A stretch of DNA of 56,661 bases from assembly GCF_003385595.1 (NCBI RefSeq), contig NZ_QNUE01000020.1:1-56661 (forward strand). The letters are read 5' to 3'. Source of the stretch: Chryseobacterium flavum. Lineage in GTDB: Bacteria; Bacteroidota; Bacteroidia; Flavobacteriales; Weeksellaceae. Below, one piece after another: positions 32,779 through 41,258 of this stretch; position 1 is the first letter of the stretch; the number at the start of each line of letters is the position of its first letter. A program made the translations under genes and the position numbers. The notes beneath the pieces are model-generated. The model was not told where the DNA came from, made no database searches, and saw only the letters and a program-made list of their open reading frames with translations.

Positions 32779-33516
32779 ATGAAAATTGTTTCTCTTGTAC
32801 CCTCTATTACCGAGGCTTTATTTGATCTGGGACTGACTGAACACGAAATTAAGGGCAGAACAAAATTCTGTATCCATCCTGCGGATAAAATAAAAAATGT
32901 AGCGGTGATCGGAGGAACAAAAAATATCAATATTGAAAAAATAAAAGCATTACAGCCCGATTTAATCCTGGCCAATAAAGAAGAAAACATGAAAGATCAG
33001 GTTGAAGCCCTGATGAATGACTTCAAAGTAATGGTGGCCCATGTGGAAACCATTGAAGATAATTATTATTTGCTTAAAAGTCTTGGAAAGCTTGCAGGAA
33101 AGGAGGAAAGGGCACAGCTGTTTAATCTTAAGATCTATGAAATTCTCAATCAGGCAAAACTGAGAACTCCTGTGAAAGCAGCCTATCTCATTTGGAATAA
33201 TCCTTATATGACTGTTGGCTCAGATACTTTTATTCACAAAATACTGACGGAAATAGGTTTTGAAAATATTTTCAAAGATAAAACCCGATATCCGGTAATT
33301 ACCACTGAAGACCTGAAAAAAGCTGATGTGATCATGCTGTCTTCAGAGCCCTTCCCCTTCAAAGAGAAACATATTGAAGAACTGCGTGCATTTTATCCTG
33401 AGAAAAAGATTATGATTGTAGATGGAGAGGCATTTTCCTGGTATGGAACCCATATTGCGAAATGTGAAGGCTACTTTAAAGAACTGCTGGAGGATATACA
33501 TGCTATGCAAATGTAA
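32779..33516 (+). CDS. Helical-backbone metal/cobalamin receptor-like protein
   Basis: This 245-aa protein has the BtuF/FepB-type fold signature: VSLVPSITEALFDLGL at the N-terminus, VIGGTKNINIEKIKALQPDL, then WNNPYMTVGSDTFIHKILTE. It has no signal peptide or lipobox, unlike true periplasmic binding proteins. It is therefore either cytoplasmic or starts differently. In flavobacteria such solo proteins are annotated as cobalamin-binding. A link to the cob genes in this window is possible but unproven. No transporter gene adjoins it. Confidence 0.8.
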   Translation: MKIVSLVPSITEALFDLGLTEHEIKGRTKFCIHPADKIKNVAVIGGTKNINIEKIKALQPDLILANKEENMKDQVEALMNDFKVMVAHVETIEDNYYLLKSLGKLAGKEERAQLFNLKIYEILNQAKLRTPVKAAYLIWNNPYMTVGSDTFIHKILTEIGFENIFKDKTRYPVITTEDLKKADVIMLSSEPFPFKEKHIEELRAFYPEKKIMIVDGEAFSWYGTHIAKCEGYFKELLEDIHAMQM

Positions 33517-33597
33517 CCTTCTGCCACAAATCAACTCTCATTCCTTGCCTTATCCTGTAATTTTTGGTACATTGAATCTGAATTAATAATTAAAAAT

Positions 33598-34065
33598 ATG
33601 TCCGGTACTGTTATATTATCTGAAGGAGCAGAATTTGATCATGTTATACGTGAGGTTTCTAAATATATCCACCTGTATGTAATGCCATTCGGAAGGGATG
33701 AACGAAACTTCACCCGTATAGACAAACGCGAAAATATGTATGGCGGGAAAGGGACTGTGCATATGATACAAATGTTCGGACAGAAGGAGCTGTCTAATAA
33801 TCGCCTGGCAGCTTATATGGTTTTATTGAACAAGGGGGATGAGTCCGGGTTTCATACACATTATGAAAGAAACGAGGAAGAGCTCTATGTTGTTGTACAT
33901 GGAACCGGAGAATACCGTGAAAGAACCGGAACAGAAGGACCAATACGTAGGAAAGTGCTGCAAAAAGGCGATATTACAGCGATCAGTTCTATAGGATATC
34001 ATTCTATCGAAAATACGGGAGATCAGCCTTTAATTATGTTTGTTATCACTACCAATAACCCATAA
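33598..34065 (+). CDS. Cupin-domain protein
   Basis: This 155-aa protein contains a single cupin barrel. The metal-binding signature is FHTHYERNEEELYVVVHGTG near residues 84-103, with a second motif around SIGYHSIENTGDQP. It has no signal peptide. The substrate is unknown. Many such cupins bind sugars or act as isomerases and dioxygenases. It stands alone, with a TAATTTTTG promoter-like box about 40 bases upstream. Confidence 0.85.
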   Translation: MSGTVILSEGAEFDHVIREVSKYIHLYVMPFGRDERNFTRIDKRENMYGGKGTVHMIQMFGQKELSNNRLAAYMVLLNKGDESGFHTHYERNEEELYVVVHGTGEYRERTGTEGPIRRKVLQKGDITAISSIGYHSIENTGDQPLIMFVITTNNP

Positions 34066-34067
34066 AA

Positions 34068-34097
34068 AAATTCCAGCTCATATGAACCGGAGTTTTT
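34068..34097. terminator. Terminator between the cupin and GAF genes
   Basis: AAATTCCAGCTCA pairs with TGAACCGGAGTTT with few mismatches, between converging genes. Confidence 0.55.
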
Positions 34098-34119
34098 CCT
34101 ATTATGTTTGGATAATTTA

Positions 34120-34569
34120 TTATAAAATCTTTGATACTTCGTTACAAAGCCATTCTAATAATTCACGGTCTTCGTTTGTAAAGGGATCAATGGTATGAGA
34201 ATCAATATCAATCTGTCCGATGTTTTTTCCGTCTTTAAAGATCGGAACCACAATTTCAGCTTTGGTATCAATTGAACAGCTCAGATAATTGCTTTCCTCA
34301 TGTACATCAGGAACTACAAATGTTTCATTGGAAACAGCAACCTGACCGCAAATTCCTTTACCGTAAGGAATAATGGTATGATCGGTAGGAGCTCCCACGT
34401 ATGGCCCAAGGATTAATTCATCTTTATCTCCATTTTTAAAATAGAACCCCGTCCAGTTGAAATAAGAAATTTCCTGATCCAGTAAATGACAAACTTTCTG
34501 AAGCTTTTCTTCTGTATTATGTTTAGGACTTTCAAGAATTGAGGAAAGTCTTTTCTTTAATTCTGACAT
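34120..34569 (-). CDS. GAF-domain protein, free methionine-(R)-sulfoxide reductase type
   Basis: This 149-aa single GAF domain has the features of fRMsr (E. coli MsrC/YebR): NWTGFYF, LGPYVGAP and the cysteine motif KGICGQVA (C74). A second cysteine lies in YLSCSI (C98), 24 residues later as in active enzymes, and the family ending reads IGQIDIDSHTIDPF. It reduces free methionine-R-sulfoxide. The third cysteine found in the E. coli enzyme is absent here. The gene runs just downstream of the 475-aa conserved gene. Confidence 0.87.
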   Translation of the reverse strand: MSELKKRLSSILESPKHNTEEKLQKVCHLLDQEISYFNWTGFYFKNGDKDELILGPYVGAPTDHTIIPYGKGICGQVAVSNETFVVPDVHEESNYLSCSIDTKAEIVVPIFKDGKNIGQIDIDSHTIDPFTNEDRELLEWLCNEVSKIL

Positions 34570-34580
34570 TATATTTATTT

Positions 34581-36008
34581 TTAAGAGAATTGTTTTAAAG
34601 GAAGTTCTTCTTTATAGCCGAACATTCCACGCTCTTTGATCATTTCTGCAACGCCTTCGGGAACCTGTGTTTCCCAACCTTTGATGCAACATGCTATTTT
34701 TCTCAGGATCTCTCTGGAATAGATTTCCAAAAACTCAGGATTATAATTGGTAATATCTACAATACGGTTGTTGCGTTTGAAATATTTATATAATTCTTTA
34801 AGATTTTCTTCCACCTTAAGGTTTGAAGAATCCAGAAGCTGATGCGTTTCAGGATCTTTATAAGGATACAGGTACACCCTCATTCCGTTTCTGAAGAATT
34901 TACCGAATGCTTCAAGGATACCTCCTGAAAGATTCTTATAGTATTTCTCATCAAACACCATCAGCAGGTTATTTACTCCCATTGCTACTCCAATGTCCCC
35001 ACCGGTGTATGATGCAAAGTAATCGATCAGCCTGTAGTATTCTGAGAAGTTTGAAATAATAACGGTATATCCCAATTTACCTAAAATATCCACCCTGTCA
35101 AGGAAATCCCTTTCATCAATATCTCCATCTGCCCGCAGGTTTGAAATTGTAATCTCAATAAGTACTTCTGTTTCTTCATGAGTACAGGTTGCATCTTTAA
35201 AGAACATATCCATCCCGTTTTTAAGCATGTCTATGTTTACTTTGGTCACCGGCCTGAAACTTCCCCTTACGGCAAAAATATTTTTCTTGTACAATACATC
35301 TGCCGGAAGCATATTATTTCCCTGTGAATTAAAGATCACAGCATCTGTCATCCCGTTCTTCACCAGCTGAAGAGACATCAGCCTGTTATCTACGTAAGCA
35401 AATGCAGGTCCGCTGAAATCGATCATATCAATTTCAAGATTATCCTTTGCTATATCATCATATAAAGATTCAACCAGGGTTCTTGGATTATCATAATAAT
35501 TGAAAGCTCCAAAAATAAGGTTCACCCCAAGGTTTCCTAAGGTTTCCTGCTGTAAAGTAGCATCATTCTCCTTAAACTTTACATGGATCACCACTTCATT
35601 ATAGTCTTCATTTTCTTTGGTCTGAAAACGGATTCCCACCCATCCGTGGCCCTTTACGGTTTTATCGAAATTAATAGTGGTTACTGTATTGGCATAGGAA
35701 AAGAATTTTCTGTCCGGATTGTTATCCCTTGAAATTCTCTCCTCGATCAGAGCTACCTCATAACGCAGCATTTTACGAAGTCTGTTCTGGGTAACATATC
35801 TGTTTTTTACCTCTTTTCCGTAGATAGCATCACTAAAATCTTTGTCATAAGCAGACATTGCCTTAGCAATCGTACCGGAAGCTCCCCCTGCTCTAAAAAA
35901 ATGACGAACAGTCTCCTGCCCTGCTCCAATTTCTGCGAAAGTACCATAAATAGTAGGATCTAGATTAATTGTTAATGCTTTTTGTTTAGGAGTTAGTTTC
36001 TGATACAT
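34581..36008 (-). CDS. Conserved Bacteroidota protein of unknown function, 475 aa
   Basis: This soluble 475-aa protein is very conserved in flavobacteria. It has an N-terminal GTFAEIGAGQETVRHFFRAG segment and central ISNLRADGDIDERDFLDRVD. The C-terminal part ends with EGVAEMIKERGMFGYKEELP. I recall it being labelled nicotinate-nucleotide adenylyltransferase in databases, but no H-x-G-H nucleotidyltransferase motif can be seen, so that label looks unsafe. It is followed after 11 bases by the GAF-domain gene, so the two may be co-transcribed. Confidence 0.8.
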   Translation of the reverse strand: MYQKLTPKQKALTINLDPTIYGTFAEIGAGQETVRHFFRAGGASGTIAKAMSAYDKDFSDAIYGKEVKNRYVTQNRLRKMLRYEVALIEERISRDNNPDRKFFSYANTVTTINFDKTVKGHGWVGIRFQTKENEDYNEVVIHVKFKENDATLQQETLGNLGVNLIFGAFNYYDNPRTLVESLYDDIAKDNLEIDMIDFSGPAFAYVDNRLMSLQLVKNGMTDAVIFNSQGNNMLPADVLYKKNIFAVRGSFRPVTKVNIDMLKNGMDMFFKDATCTHEETEVLIEITISNLRADGDIDERDFLDRVDILGKLGYTVIISNFSEYYRLIDYFASYTGGDIGVAMGVNNLLMVFDEKYYKNLSGGILEAFGKFFRNGMRVYLYPYKDPETHQLLDSSNLKVEENLKELYKYFKRNNRIVDITNYNPEFLEIYSREILRKIACCIKGWETQVPEGVAEMIKERGMFGYKEELPLKQFS

Positions 36009-36062
36009 TAGGACATTAAATTTTTTGTAAATTTACCAAAATTAAACCAACCTCAAAACAAA

Positions 36063-36830
36063 ATGAAGTTGAAATTTTTAGGAACCGGTACTTCTCAGGG
36101 TGTGCCCGTTATAGGCTGTACATGCGAAGTGTGTACTTCCGGAAATCCCAAAGACAAACGTTTTCGTTCTTCTGTAATGGTTACCACAGAAGAAAATAAA
36201 AAAATACTTATCGATTGCGGGCCGGATTTCAGGCAGCAAATGCTTATTAATCAGGAACACAATGTAGATATTGCCCTGATCACTCATGAGCATAATGATC
36301 ATGTTATCGGGCTTGATGATATGAGACCCCTGATTTTTAAAAGCGGGAAAGATGTCCCTCTTTACTGTTACCACCGGGTTGCCTTTGAAATAAAGAAACG
36401 GTTCCCCTATGCATTTGCAGATGTAAGATATCCGGGCGCCCCTGCCTTTGAACTTCACGAAATTGAAAACAAACCTTTTACAGTTCTGGACACGGAAATT
36501 ACCCCTGTGGAGGTTATCCATTATAAGATTACCGTATTCGGATACAAGTTCAAAAACCTGGCCTATATTACGGATGCGGGATTTATTTCCGACAAGGAGA
36601 AAGAAAAACTGAAAAACCTGGACATCCTTATTTTAAACTGCATCAGGAAATTCGATCCCCATCCGGCTCATTTTATACTTCCGGATGTAATCCGGCTATT
36701 TGAAGAGCTACAGCCTAAAAAATTATTTTTAACACACATCAGCCATCATTTAGGTCTGCATGACATTGAAGATAAGCAGCTTCCACCTGGAATTCACCTT
36801 GCCTACGATGGTTTGGAGATCAGTTTTTAA
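36063..36830 (+). CDS. Metallo-beta-lactamase-fold hydrolase (PhnP-like)
   Basis: This 255-aa protein has an N-terminal GTGTSQGVPVIGCTCEVC signature and the zinc motif THEHNDHVIGLDD (H-x-H-x-D-H), near residues 78-90. A later THISHHLG carries a further ligand. It resembles PhnP-type phosphoribosyl cyclic phosphodiesterases and related lipoyl-synthesis hydrolases. The CxC pair near the N-terminus matches the second metal site of PhnP. It is divergent from the 475-aa conserved gene and shares its short intergenic region. Confidence 0.88.
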   Translation: MKLKFLGTGTSQGVPVIGCTCEVCTSGNPKDKRFRSSVMVTTEENKKILIDCGPDFRQQMLINQEHNVDIALITHEHNDHVIGLDDMRPLIFKSGKDVPLYCYHRVAFEIKKRFPYAFADVRYPGAPAFELHEIENKPFTVLDTEITPVEVIHYKITVFGYKFKNLAYITDAGFISDKEKEKLKNLDILILNCIRKFDPHPAHFILPDVIRLFEELQPKKLFLTHISHHLGLHDIEDKQLPPGIHLAYDGLEISF

Positions 36831-36871
36831 AAAAATATTCTAAAAAACTTTTGAATATTCATAAAAGTTTC

Positions 36872-36879
36872 TATATTTG
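36872..36879 (+). promoter_or_regulatory. Promoter of tRNA-Leu
   Basis: TATATTTG is an exact TAnnTTTG box. A TTG at 36851-36853 provides the -33 element at 18 bases spacing. Confidence 0.7.
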
Positions 36880-36896
36880 CACACCAATTTAAAGCA

Positions 36897-36976
36897 GCCC
36901 AGGTGGCGGAATTGGTAGACGCGCTGGTCTCAAACACCAGTTCTTAGGAGTACCGGTTCGATCCCGGTCCTGGGTA
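36897..36976 (+). tRNA. tRNA-Leu (CAA)
   Basis: The acceptor stem is GCCCAGG/CCTGGGT, with the D arm GCGGAATTGGTAGACGC and anticodon arm CTGGT-CTCAAAC-ACCAG with anticodon CAA. An extended variable region follows (TTCTTAGGAGTA), then the T arm CCGG-TTCGATC-CCGG. The anticodon and the long variable arm identify leucine. The CCA end is not encoded. A terminator follows directly. Confidence 0.96.
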
Positions 36977-36979
36977 CAA

Positions 36980-37016
36980 AAAACCTCTGAAATCTTTTGA
37001 TTTTCAGAGGTTTTTG
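36980..37016 (+). terminator. Terminator after tRNA-Leu
   Basis: AACCTCTGAAA and TTTCAGAGGTT form an 11-bp stem extended by further pairs and followed by Ts. The remaining stretch 37017-37385 shows no gene. It holds only AT-rich sequence and a TAATTTTC promoter-like box near 37341. Confidence 0.88.
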
Positions 37017-37385
37017 ATTATTAAGAGATCAATTTGGGTTACATTTTACAAAAAACCCTCAAAAAAATTCTATTTTTAGGCTGATAACTTCTCACCATTA
37101 CTGAATTAAAAAATTACCATTCCGGATAGTAATCGCTCTACCACTAACTGCCTGATCATTCCATAAATCAAAAGCAGGTAATATTATTATGAGTTCACAT
37201 ATGTGTTTTAATCCATACGAAGATTCAGTTCCATCGCATGTAAAGCAATATTAGCCAAAAAATTTCTCGAAAAATTTTAAAAAACGCCAAAAACAATCCA
37301 CCAAAAAGTGATTAATGATAATTATAAAGGCTTTTTTTTGTAATTTTCGACACATAATATTTTTACCATTCACAAATTAAAAAGT

Positions 37386-38090
37386 ATGAACATCGATACC
37401 ATTTATCAATCTATAAAAAACTGGAAGGCTCTGGCTGATTCTTACAGAAGCGGAAATGAAGAAAGCGGAAAAGAGCTTGTAAAGCTTTTAAATCAGGGTT
37501 CACATTTCTCCGTAGACGAAGCCGAAATTAAGGTATGGAAAATACGTCTTGAAAATGAACCTGACAAAGCCATTCATGCATACGCCGGCATTGACAATAA
37601 TATATTTAAAATTTTCATGATAGACTCTGTGAGTGATGCTAAAGGAGATTTCACTGATATTGTTGTTAAAGAGCTAAACCGCACCCCTCCCTATCCCTCC
37701 GGCAATACGGCTGCTGAATTCTCATCATCTCTTCCTATTACTTCTGAATCTGCTATTTATCGTAATTTCAGGTTCAATATGTATTGCAGTGAATGGTTTA
37801 CCGGGCAAAAGGCAGAACCCTTCCGTGTCATTTCTATCCCATTTGACGATTATGAGAGAATGAGGCTCACAGAAGGACAGTCATGCACTTCGTTCTTTGG
37901 ACTCACCAATGAAACAGCAGTAAATACATCCATAGAAAATTATCATATAGAAATCATTACCGTAAAAGATATTGGAATTGACAGCATAAGCCAGACAGCA
38001 GAAAACTATTCTACTCCGCGTCCTCCGTTTACGGCCAATGATCCTGTAGGAAATTATCAACTATTGCTGAAGAGTGATGCTCACCTATAA
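37386..38090 (+). CDS. Unknown protein leading the R-body sensory operon, 234 aa
   Basis: This soluble-looking 234-aa protein has no signal peptide, a helical N-terminus and a mixed alpha/beta remainder. The segment NMYCSEWFTGQKAEPFRVIS lies near residues 135-155. I do not recognise a domain. The next gene starts within its last codons, and the operon continues with a membrane protein, a histidine kinase and a response regulator. It may therefore be an auxiliary or sensory component. Its position directly facing the rebB cluster suggests a link to R-body control. Confidence 0.75.
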   Translation: MNIDTIYQSIKNWKALADSYRSGNEESGKELVKLLNQGSHFSVDEAEIKVWKIRLENEPDKAIHAYAGIDNNIFKIFMIDSVSDAKGDFTDIVVKELNRTPPYPSGNTAAEFSSSLPITSESAIYRNFRFNMYCSEWFTGQKAEPFRVISIPFDDYERMRLTEGQSCTSFFGLTNETAVNTSIENYHIEIITVKDIGIDSISQTAENYSTPRPPFTANDPVGNYQLLLKSDAHL

Positions 38091-38718
38091 CGAGCTGTCG
38101 CTCTTATTACAGTTTACCATCAATCTTACACTACTTACCGGGCTTGGACTGTTTCTGAAGCGTGGAAAACAGGCGAAAAAGCTGTTGCTGGTTTTTATTT
38201 TGGGTGAGCTTGTACTGGAACTGTCAGACCTCATATTCAGGCTCATGAAGATAAACACAGCCAATATTTATATGTATCCGATAAGCCAAGGATTTGGTTT
38301 ATTGATGATTACTGAAATTTACAATGTCTTTTTCTTTAAAATTTCCCGGTCTGTAAAATGGATCATCTATCTCTTTACAGGCTTGTCATTATTCATTAAT
38401 ATCGCATACAAACAGGATATAGCGTCAGTTTCTTTCTATTTGAGTATCATTACAGATATTGTGATCTGTAGTTTTGCAGCAGTTTACTTTCTGAATGTAA
38501 TAAGAAATTCCGGATTTGAGCAACCCTTATTCATTGCTAATGTTTTTGTCTTCCTGTTTTTCTCCATCGAAAGTATAATTTCAACGACATTTAATTTTTT
38601 AATTAATCATCATCTGGAATGGGTAGCGCCAGTCTGGCTTTTTAGAGGCGTATTATTATGGTTCTTTTATATTGCTTTTATTAACCTGGGATGCCGCGTG
38701 GGGAAAATGAAAGTGTAA
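38077..38718 (+). CDS. Multi-pass membrane protein of the R-body sensory operon
   Basis: This 213-aa protein, from ATG 38077, has about six to seven hydrophobic helices, for example 5-22, 32-50, 65-85, 92-107, 120-140, 148-170 and 182-203. It has few polar loops. It resembles the membrane-embedded input module that some bacteroidete sensor kinases carry as part of the same polypeptide. Here it is a separate gene that overlaps the kinase gene by 28 bases. Probable role: signal-sensing partner of the kinase. Confidence 0.75.
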   Translation: MLTYNELSLLLQFTINLTLLTGLGLFLKRGKQAKKLLLVFILGELVLELSDLIFRLMKINTANIYMYPISQGFGLLMITEIYNVFFFKISRSVKWIIYLFTGLSLFINIAYKQDIASVSFYLSIITDIVICSFAAVYFLNVIRNSGFEQPLFIANVFVFLFFSIESIISTTFNFLINHHLEWVAPVWLFRGVLLWFFYIAFINLGCRVGKMKV

Positions 38719-39446
38719 TAGTCTTATGGATATGGATAGGTATCGGATTATTGTTCCTGGTTGCCCTATTTATAACCATTTTGGTGGCCAGCTATACCAA
38801 AAGTGTTAAAAAAAACAAACAGAAAGTAATTCAAATGGTTCGTAATGCACAAACAGAGTGTTGGGAAAATGCGGTTTATCTACAGGAAAAAGACAGAGAA
38901 AGGCTTGCAGAAGAGCTTCATGACAACATTATCTCCCGCCTCAACCTTATCCGGCTGAATACCCATTATAAGAATATGAATGAACTTAACCTGGATTTAA
39001 AAAATTCGATGCAGCTTATCCGTGAATTATCACATAATTTAACACCGCCGGATCTCAGTGAAATTGCACTGGAAGACCTGATTGCCGATTATCTGGAACA
39101 GGTTAAAATGAATATCCATATTGAATATTATCAGCTGGTATTTCACAGGGATAACATCAGTAATTCAGTAAAATTAAATATGTTCAGGATACTCCAGGAA
39201 CTGATCAATAATACTTTAAAACACGCCAATGCTTCTGTCATTAAAGTATCATTGAGGATTTCAAAACAGTATCTGGTTCTGAGTGTTGAGGATAACGGTA
39301 ACGGATTTACCTCCGGGAAACAAACTACAGGAATAGGTTTACGAAATATTCAGCTTAGAGCCAAACAAATCGGGGCTATTTATAAACTAAAAACCCAACC
39401 CCAGCGAGGAGCTAAATTCATTCTCCTCTCTGCTATAAAACAATAA
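38691..39446 (+). CDS. NarL-type sensor histidine kinase
   Basis: This 251-aa kinase has one N-terminal transmembrane helix (about 10-32), a HisKA_3 dimerisation and phosphoacceptor region with the histidine in LAEELHDNIISRLNLIR and a HATPase domain. The N box is LQELINNTLKHANAS and the G boxes include DNGNGF and GIGLRNIQLRAKQI. No periplasmic sensor domain is present, so sensing probably relies on the overlapping membrane protein. The cognate regulator follows by one base. Confidence 0.92.
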   Translation: MPRGENESVIVLWIWIGIGLLFLVALFITILVASYTKSVKKNKQKVIQMVRNAQTECWENAVYLQEKDRERLAEELHDNIISRLNLIRLNTHYKNMNELNLDLKNSMQLIRELSHNLTPPDLSEIALEDLIADYLEQVKMNIHIEYYQLVFHRDNISNSVKLNMFRILQELINNTLKHANASVIKVSLRISKQYLVLSVEDNGNGFTSGKQTTGIGLRNIQLRAKQIGAIYKLKTQPQRGAKFILLSAIKQ

Positions 39447-39447
39447 A

Positions 39448-40128
39448 ATGGAAAACTCAAAAATTAAAATCGGCATCGTAGATGATGACCTTCTATTTGT
39501 ACAGCTTTTAGAAAATTATATCAATAATAATGAACGCTTCGAGATAGTTCTGACCTCAACCAGCGGTCACCATTTCCTGCATGAATCAGATACAGATCTG
39601 CCGGATATTCTTATCCTGGACCTCAGAATGGCTAATGGCGATGGTCTGGAGGTGATGTCTGCCCTATCCCAAAAAAATACCGAAACCAGGATTATTGTAC
39701 TGTCCAGCTTTTACCGCCGGTCTTTTATGGGGCAAATGCTCAAAATGGGAGCCCATGCTTTTTTACCCAAAGAAATTGAACCGGAGAAATTGTCGGAGGT
39801 CATCAATGCAGTATATCATCACGGACATTATTTTTCGGATGAACAGGTTGAGGTGATGCGCACTCAGCTGTCGAGCAAACTTCCTGAATTCCATTCATTT
39901 TCCAAAGATTCCCTTACAGAAAGGGAAGTTGATGTTCTTCGGCTGGTCTGTCACCAGCTGAGTACCAAAGAAATAGCAGACACATTATTTATCTCTCCAA
40001 AAACGGTAGAAACCCATAAAACCAACTTAATGATTAAAACCTGCGTAAAAAATATGGCCGGCCTGGTTATTTATGCCGTACAGAATAATATTGTAAATGC
40101 CAGTGAAATTGTGCTGTTGGATAAATAG
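39448..40128 (+). CDS. NarL/LuxR-type response regulator
   Basis: This 226-aa regulator has an N-terminal receiver with acidic residues D12-D14, phosphoacceptor D58 in ILDLRM and the later lysine in FLPKEIEP. The C-terminal LuxR helix-turn-helix begins LTEREVDVLRLVCHQLSTKE and contains SPKTVETHKTNLM. It is last in the four-gene sensory operon and converges on the rebB operon, whose transcription it may control. No binding site could be assigned. Confidence 0.94.
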   Translation: MENSKIKIGIVDDDLLFVQLLENYINNNERFEIVLTSTSGHHFLHESDTDLPDILILDLRMANGDGLEVMSALSQKNTETRIIVLSSFYRRSFMGQMLKMGAHAFLPKEIEPEKLSEVINAVYHHGHYFSDEQVEVMRTQLSSKLPEFHSFSKDSLTEREVDVLRLVCHQLSTKEIADTLFISPKTVETHKTNLMIKTCVKNMAGLVIYAVQNNIVNASEIVLLDK

Positions 40129-40159
40129 TTGTTATTTTATTGATACCATAATATAAAAA

Positions 40160-40189
40160 ATCAGGGAGAATGATCATTTTCTCCCTGAT
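40160..40189. terminator. Bidirectional terminator between sensory operon and rebB operon
   Basis: ATCAGGGAGAA and TTCTCCCTGAT form an 11-bp stem, with A and T runs on the two sides. Confidence 0.88.
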
Positions 40190-40216
40190 ATGGAAATCTA
40201 AAAAAACGACTGACAT

Positions 40217-40483
40217 TTAAGAAGGATTCAACATCTGTGCAATAGAAATCGCATCAGCTACAGTATCCAGGCTATAAATCTGCATTACTCCCTGGGTTGT
40301 TGCAGCCTGTCCTAAAATATTTTGCTGATTCTGATTATTTACTGCATTTTCAAACATGATTCCTGTGGAATGTGCTGCAGATTGATACACATTACCTAAA
40401 GCGATTGCAGGTGCTTCAGCCACTACTTTTACGTTAGTCTGCGTTACTGCATCGGTGATTTGTTCATTAACTACTGTTGCCAT
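40217..40483 (-). CDS. rebB: RebB-family R-body protein, copy 1
   Basis: This 88-aa protein has the RebB pattern: NEQITDAVTQTNVKVVAEAP at the N-terminus, then ALGNVYQSAAHSTGIMFENA and the NQNQQNILGQAATTQGVMQ region. RebB proteins polymerise into R-bodies, coiled protein ribbons that unroll and rupture membranes, known from Caedibacter. It is nearly identical to the three copies upstream and is the last gene of the leftward operon. No signal peptide is present, so it assembles in the cytoplasm. Confidence 0.92.
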   Translation of the reverse strand: MATVVNEQITDAVTQTNVKVVAEAPAIALGNVYQSAAHSTGIMFENAVNNQNQQNILGQAATTQGVMQIYSLDTVADAISIAQMLNPS

Positions 40484-40512
40484 ATGTATTGTTTTTAATT
40501 TTGGGGATTAAA

Positions 40513-40535
40513 GACAGCCGGATATTCCGGCTGTC
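40513..40535 (-). promoter_or_regulatory. Intergenic hairpin between rebB copies 1 and 2
   Basis: GACAGCCGGA and TCCGGCTGTC form a perfect 10-bp stem with loop TAT. Similar CCGG-cored hairpins stand at 40865-40881 and 41208-41222 in the other rebB spacers. There is no T-run, so an mRNA processing or stability role is more likely than termination. Confidence 0.7.
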
Positions 40536-40567
40536 CGAAATTATTGGTCTAATTGTTAAATGCCGGA

Positions 40568-40837
40568 TTATGAATTAGGATTCAGCATTCTGGCGATAGA
40601 AATAGCGTCTGCTACGGTGTCCAGGCTATAGATCTGCATTACCCCCTGTGTAGTGGCTGCCTGACCTAAAATATTCTGTTGGTTCTGCGTATTTACCGCA
40701 TTTTCAAACATGATTCCTGTGGAATGTGCTGCCGATTGATACACATTACCTAAAGCGATTGCAGGTGCTTCAGCTACCACTTTTACATTCGACTGCGTTA
40801 CTGCGTCTGTGATTTGTTCATTAACTACTGTTGCCAT
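40568..40837 (-). CDS. rebB: RebB-family R-body protein, copy 2
   Basis: This 89-aa protein differs from copy 1 at only a few positions, for example TQSNVKV and AVNTQNQQN, and a C-terminal ARMLNPNS. It has the same RebB core and the same layout. The near-identity of copies 1-4 shows recent tandem amplification or gene conversion. It is expected to co-assemble into the R-body ribbon and may set its length or pH response. Confidence 0.92.
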   Translation of the reverse strand: MATVVNEQITDAVTQSNVKVVAEAPAIALGNVYQSAAHSTGIMFENAVNTQNQQNILGQAATTQGVMQIYSLDTVADAISIARMLNPNS

Positions 40838-40864
40838 AATGATTTTGTTTATTTGGTTTAAAAT

Positions 40865-40881
40865 AACCGGATTTTCCGGTT
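40865..40881 (-). promoter_or_regulatory. Intergenic hairpin between rebB copies 2 and 3
   Basis: AACCGGA and TCCGGTT form a perfect 7-bp stem with loop TTT, in the same relative place as the hairpins in the neighbouring rebB spacers. Confidence 0.65.
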
Positions 40882-40912
40882 GTATGGATTATTATTTTAT
40901 ACTATCAGGGAT

Positions 40913-41176
40913 TTAAGGGTTCAGCATTTTTGCAATAGAAATAGCATCTGAAATGGTATCTACGCTGTAGATCTGCATGGTTCCCTGTGTCGTAGCTGCG
41001 TGGGTCAGGATGTTTTGCTGGTTCTGAATATTCACCGCATTTTCAAACATAATTCCTGTAGAATGCGCTGCTGTCTGATATACATTACCCAACGCCATTG
41101 CAGGAGATTCTGCCACTACTTTCACATTCGTCTGAGTTACTGCATCTGTAATTTGTTCATTAACTACTGTTGCCAT
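40913..41176 (-). CDS. rebB: RebB-family R-body protein, copy 3
   Basis: This 87-aa protein is a slightly more divergent copy, with VVAESPAMALGNVYQTAAHS, AVNIQNQQNILTHAATTQGT and SVDTISDAISIAK. The conserved N-terminal NEQITDAVTQTN and the AHSTGIMFENAVN core are unchanged. It probably contributes a distinct subunit of the mixed R-body polymer. It is separated from its neighbours by 75 and 82 bases, each spacer with a CCGG hairpin. Confidence 0.92.
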   Translation of the reverse strand: MATVVNEQITDAVTQTNVKVVAESPAMALGNVYQTAAHSTGIMFENAVNIQNQQNILTHAATTQGTMQIYSVDTISDAISIAKMLNP

Positions 41177-41207
41177 AGATTGTTTTATTGATTATTAGAT
41201 TTTAACA

Positions 41208-41222
41208 ACCGGGCTTTCCGGT
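41208..41222 (-). promoter_or_regulatory. Intergenic hairpin between rebB copies 3 and 4
   Basis: ACCGG and CCGGT form a 5-bp stem around GCTTT, the shortest of the three related spacer hairpins. Confidence 0.5.
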
Positions 41223-41258
41223 CATCGTTACTTTTCTGTTGTTGGATCAAAAAAGTTT

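Noticed and set aside
36831..37385. Search for a CRISPR array or prophage attachment site after tRNA-Leu
   Set aside because: No spaced direct repeats, integrase gene or repeat of the tRNA 3' end were seen in the window.
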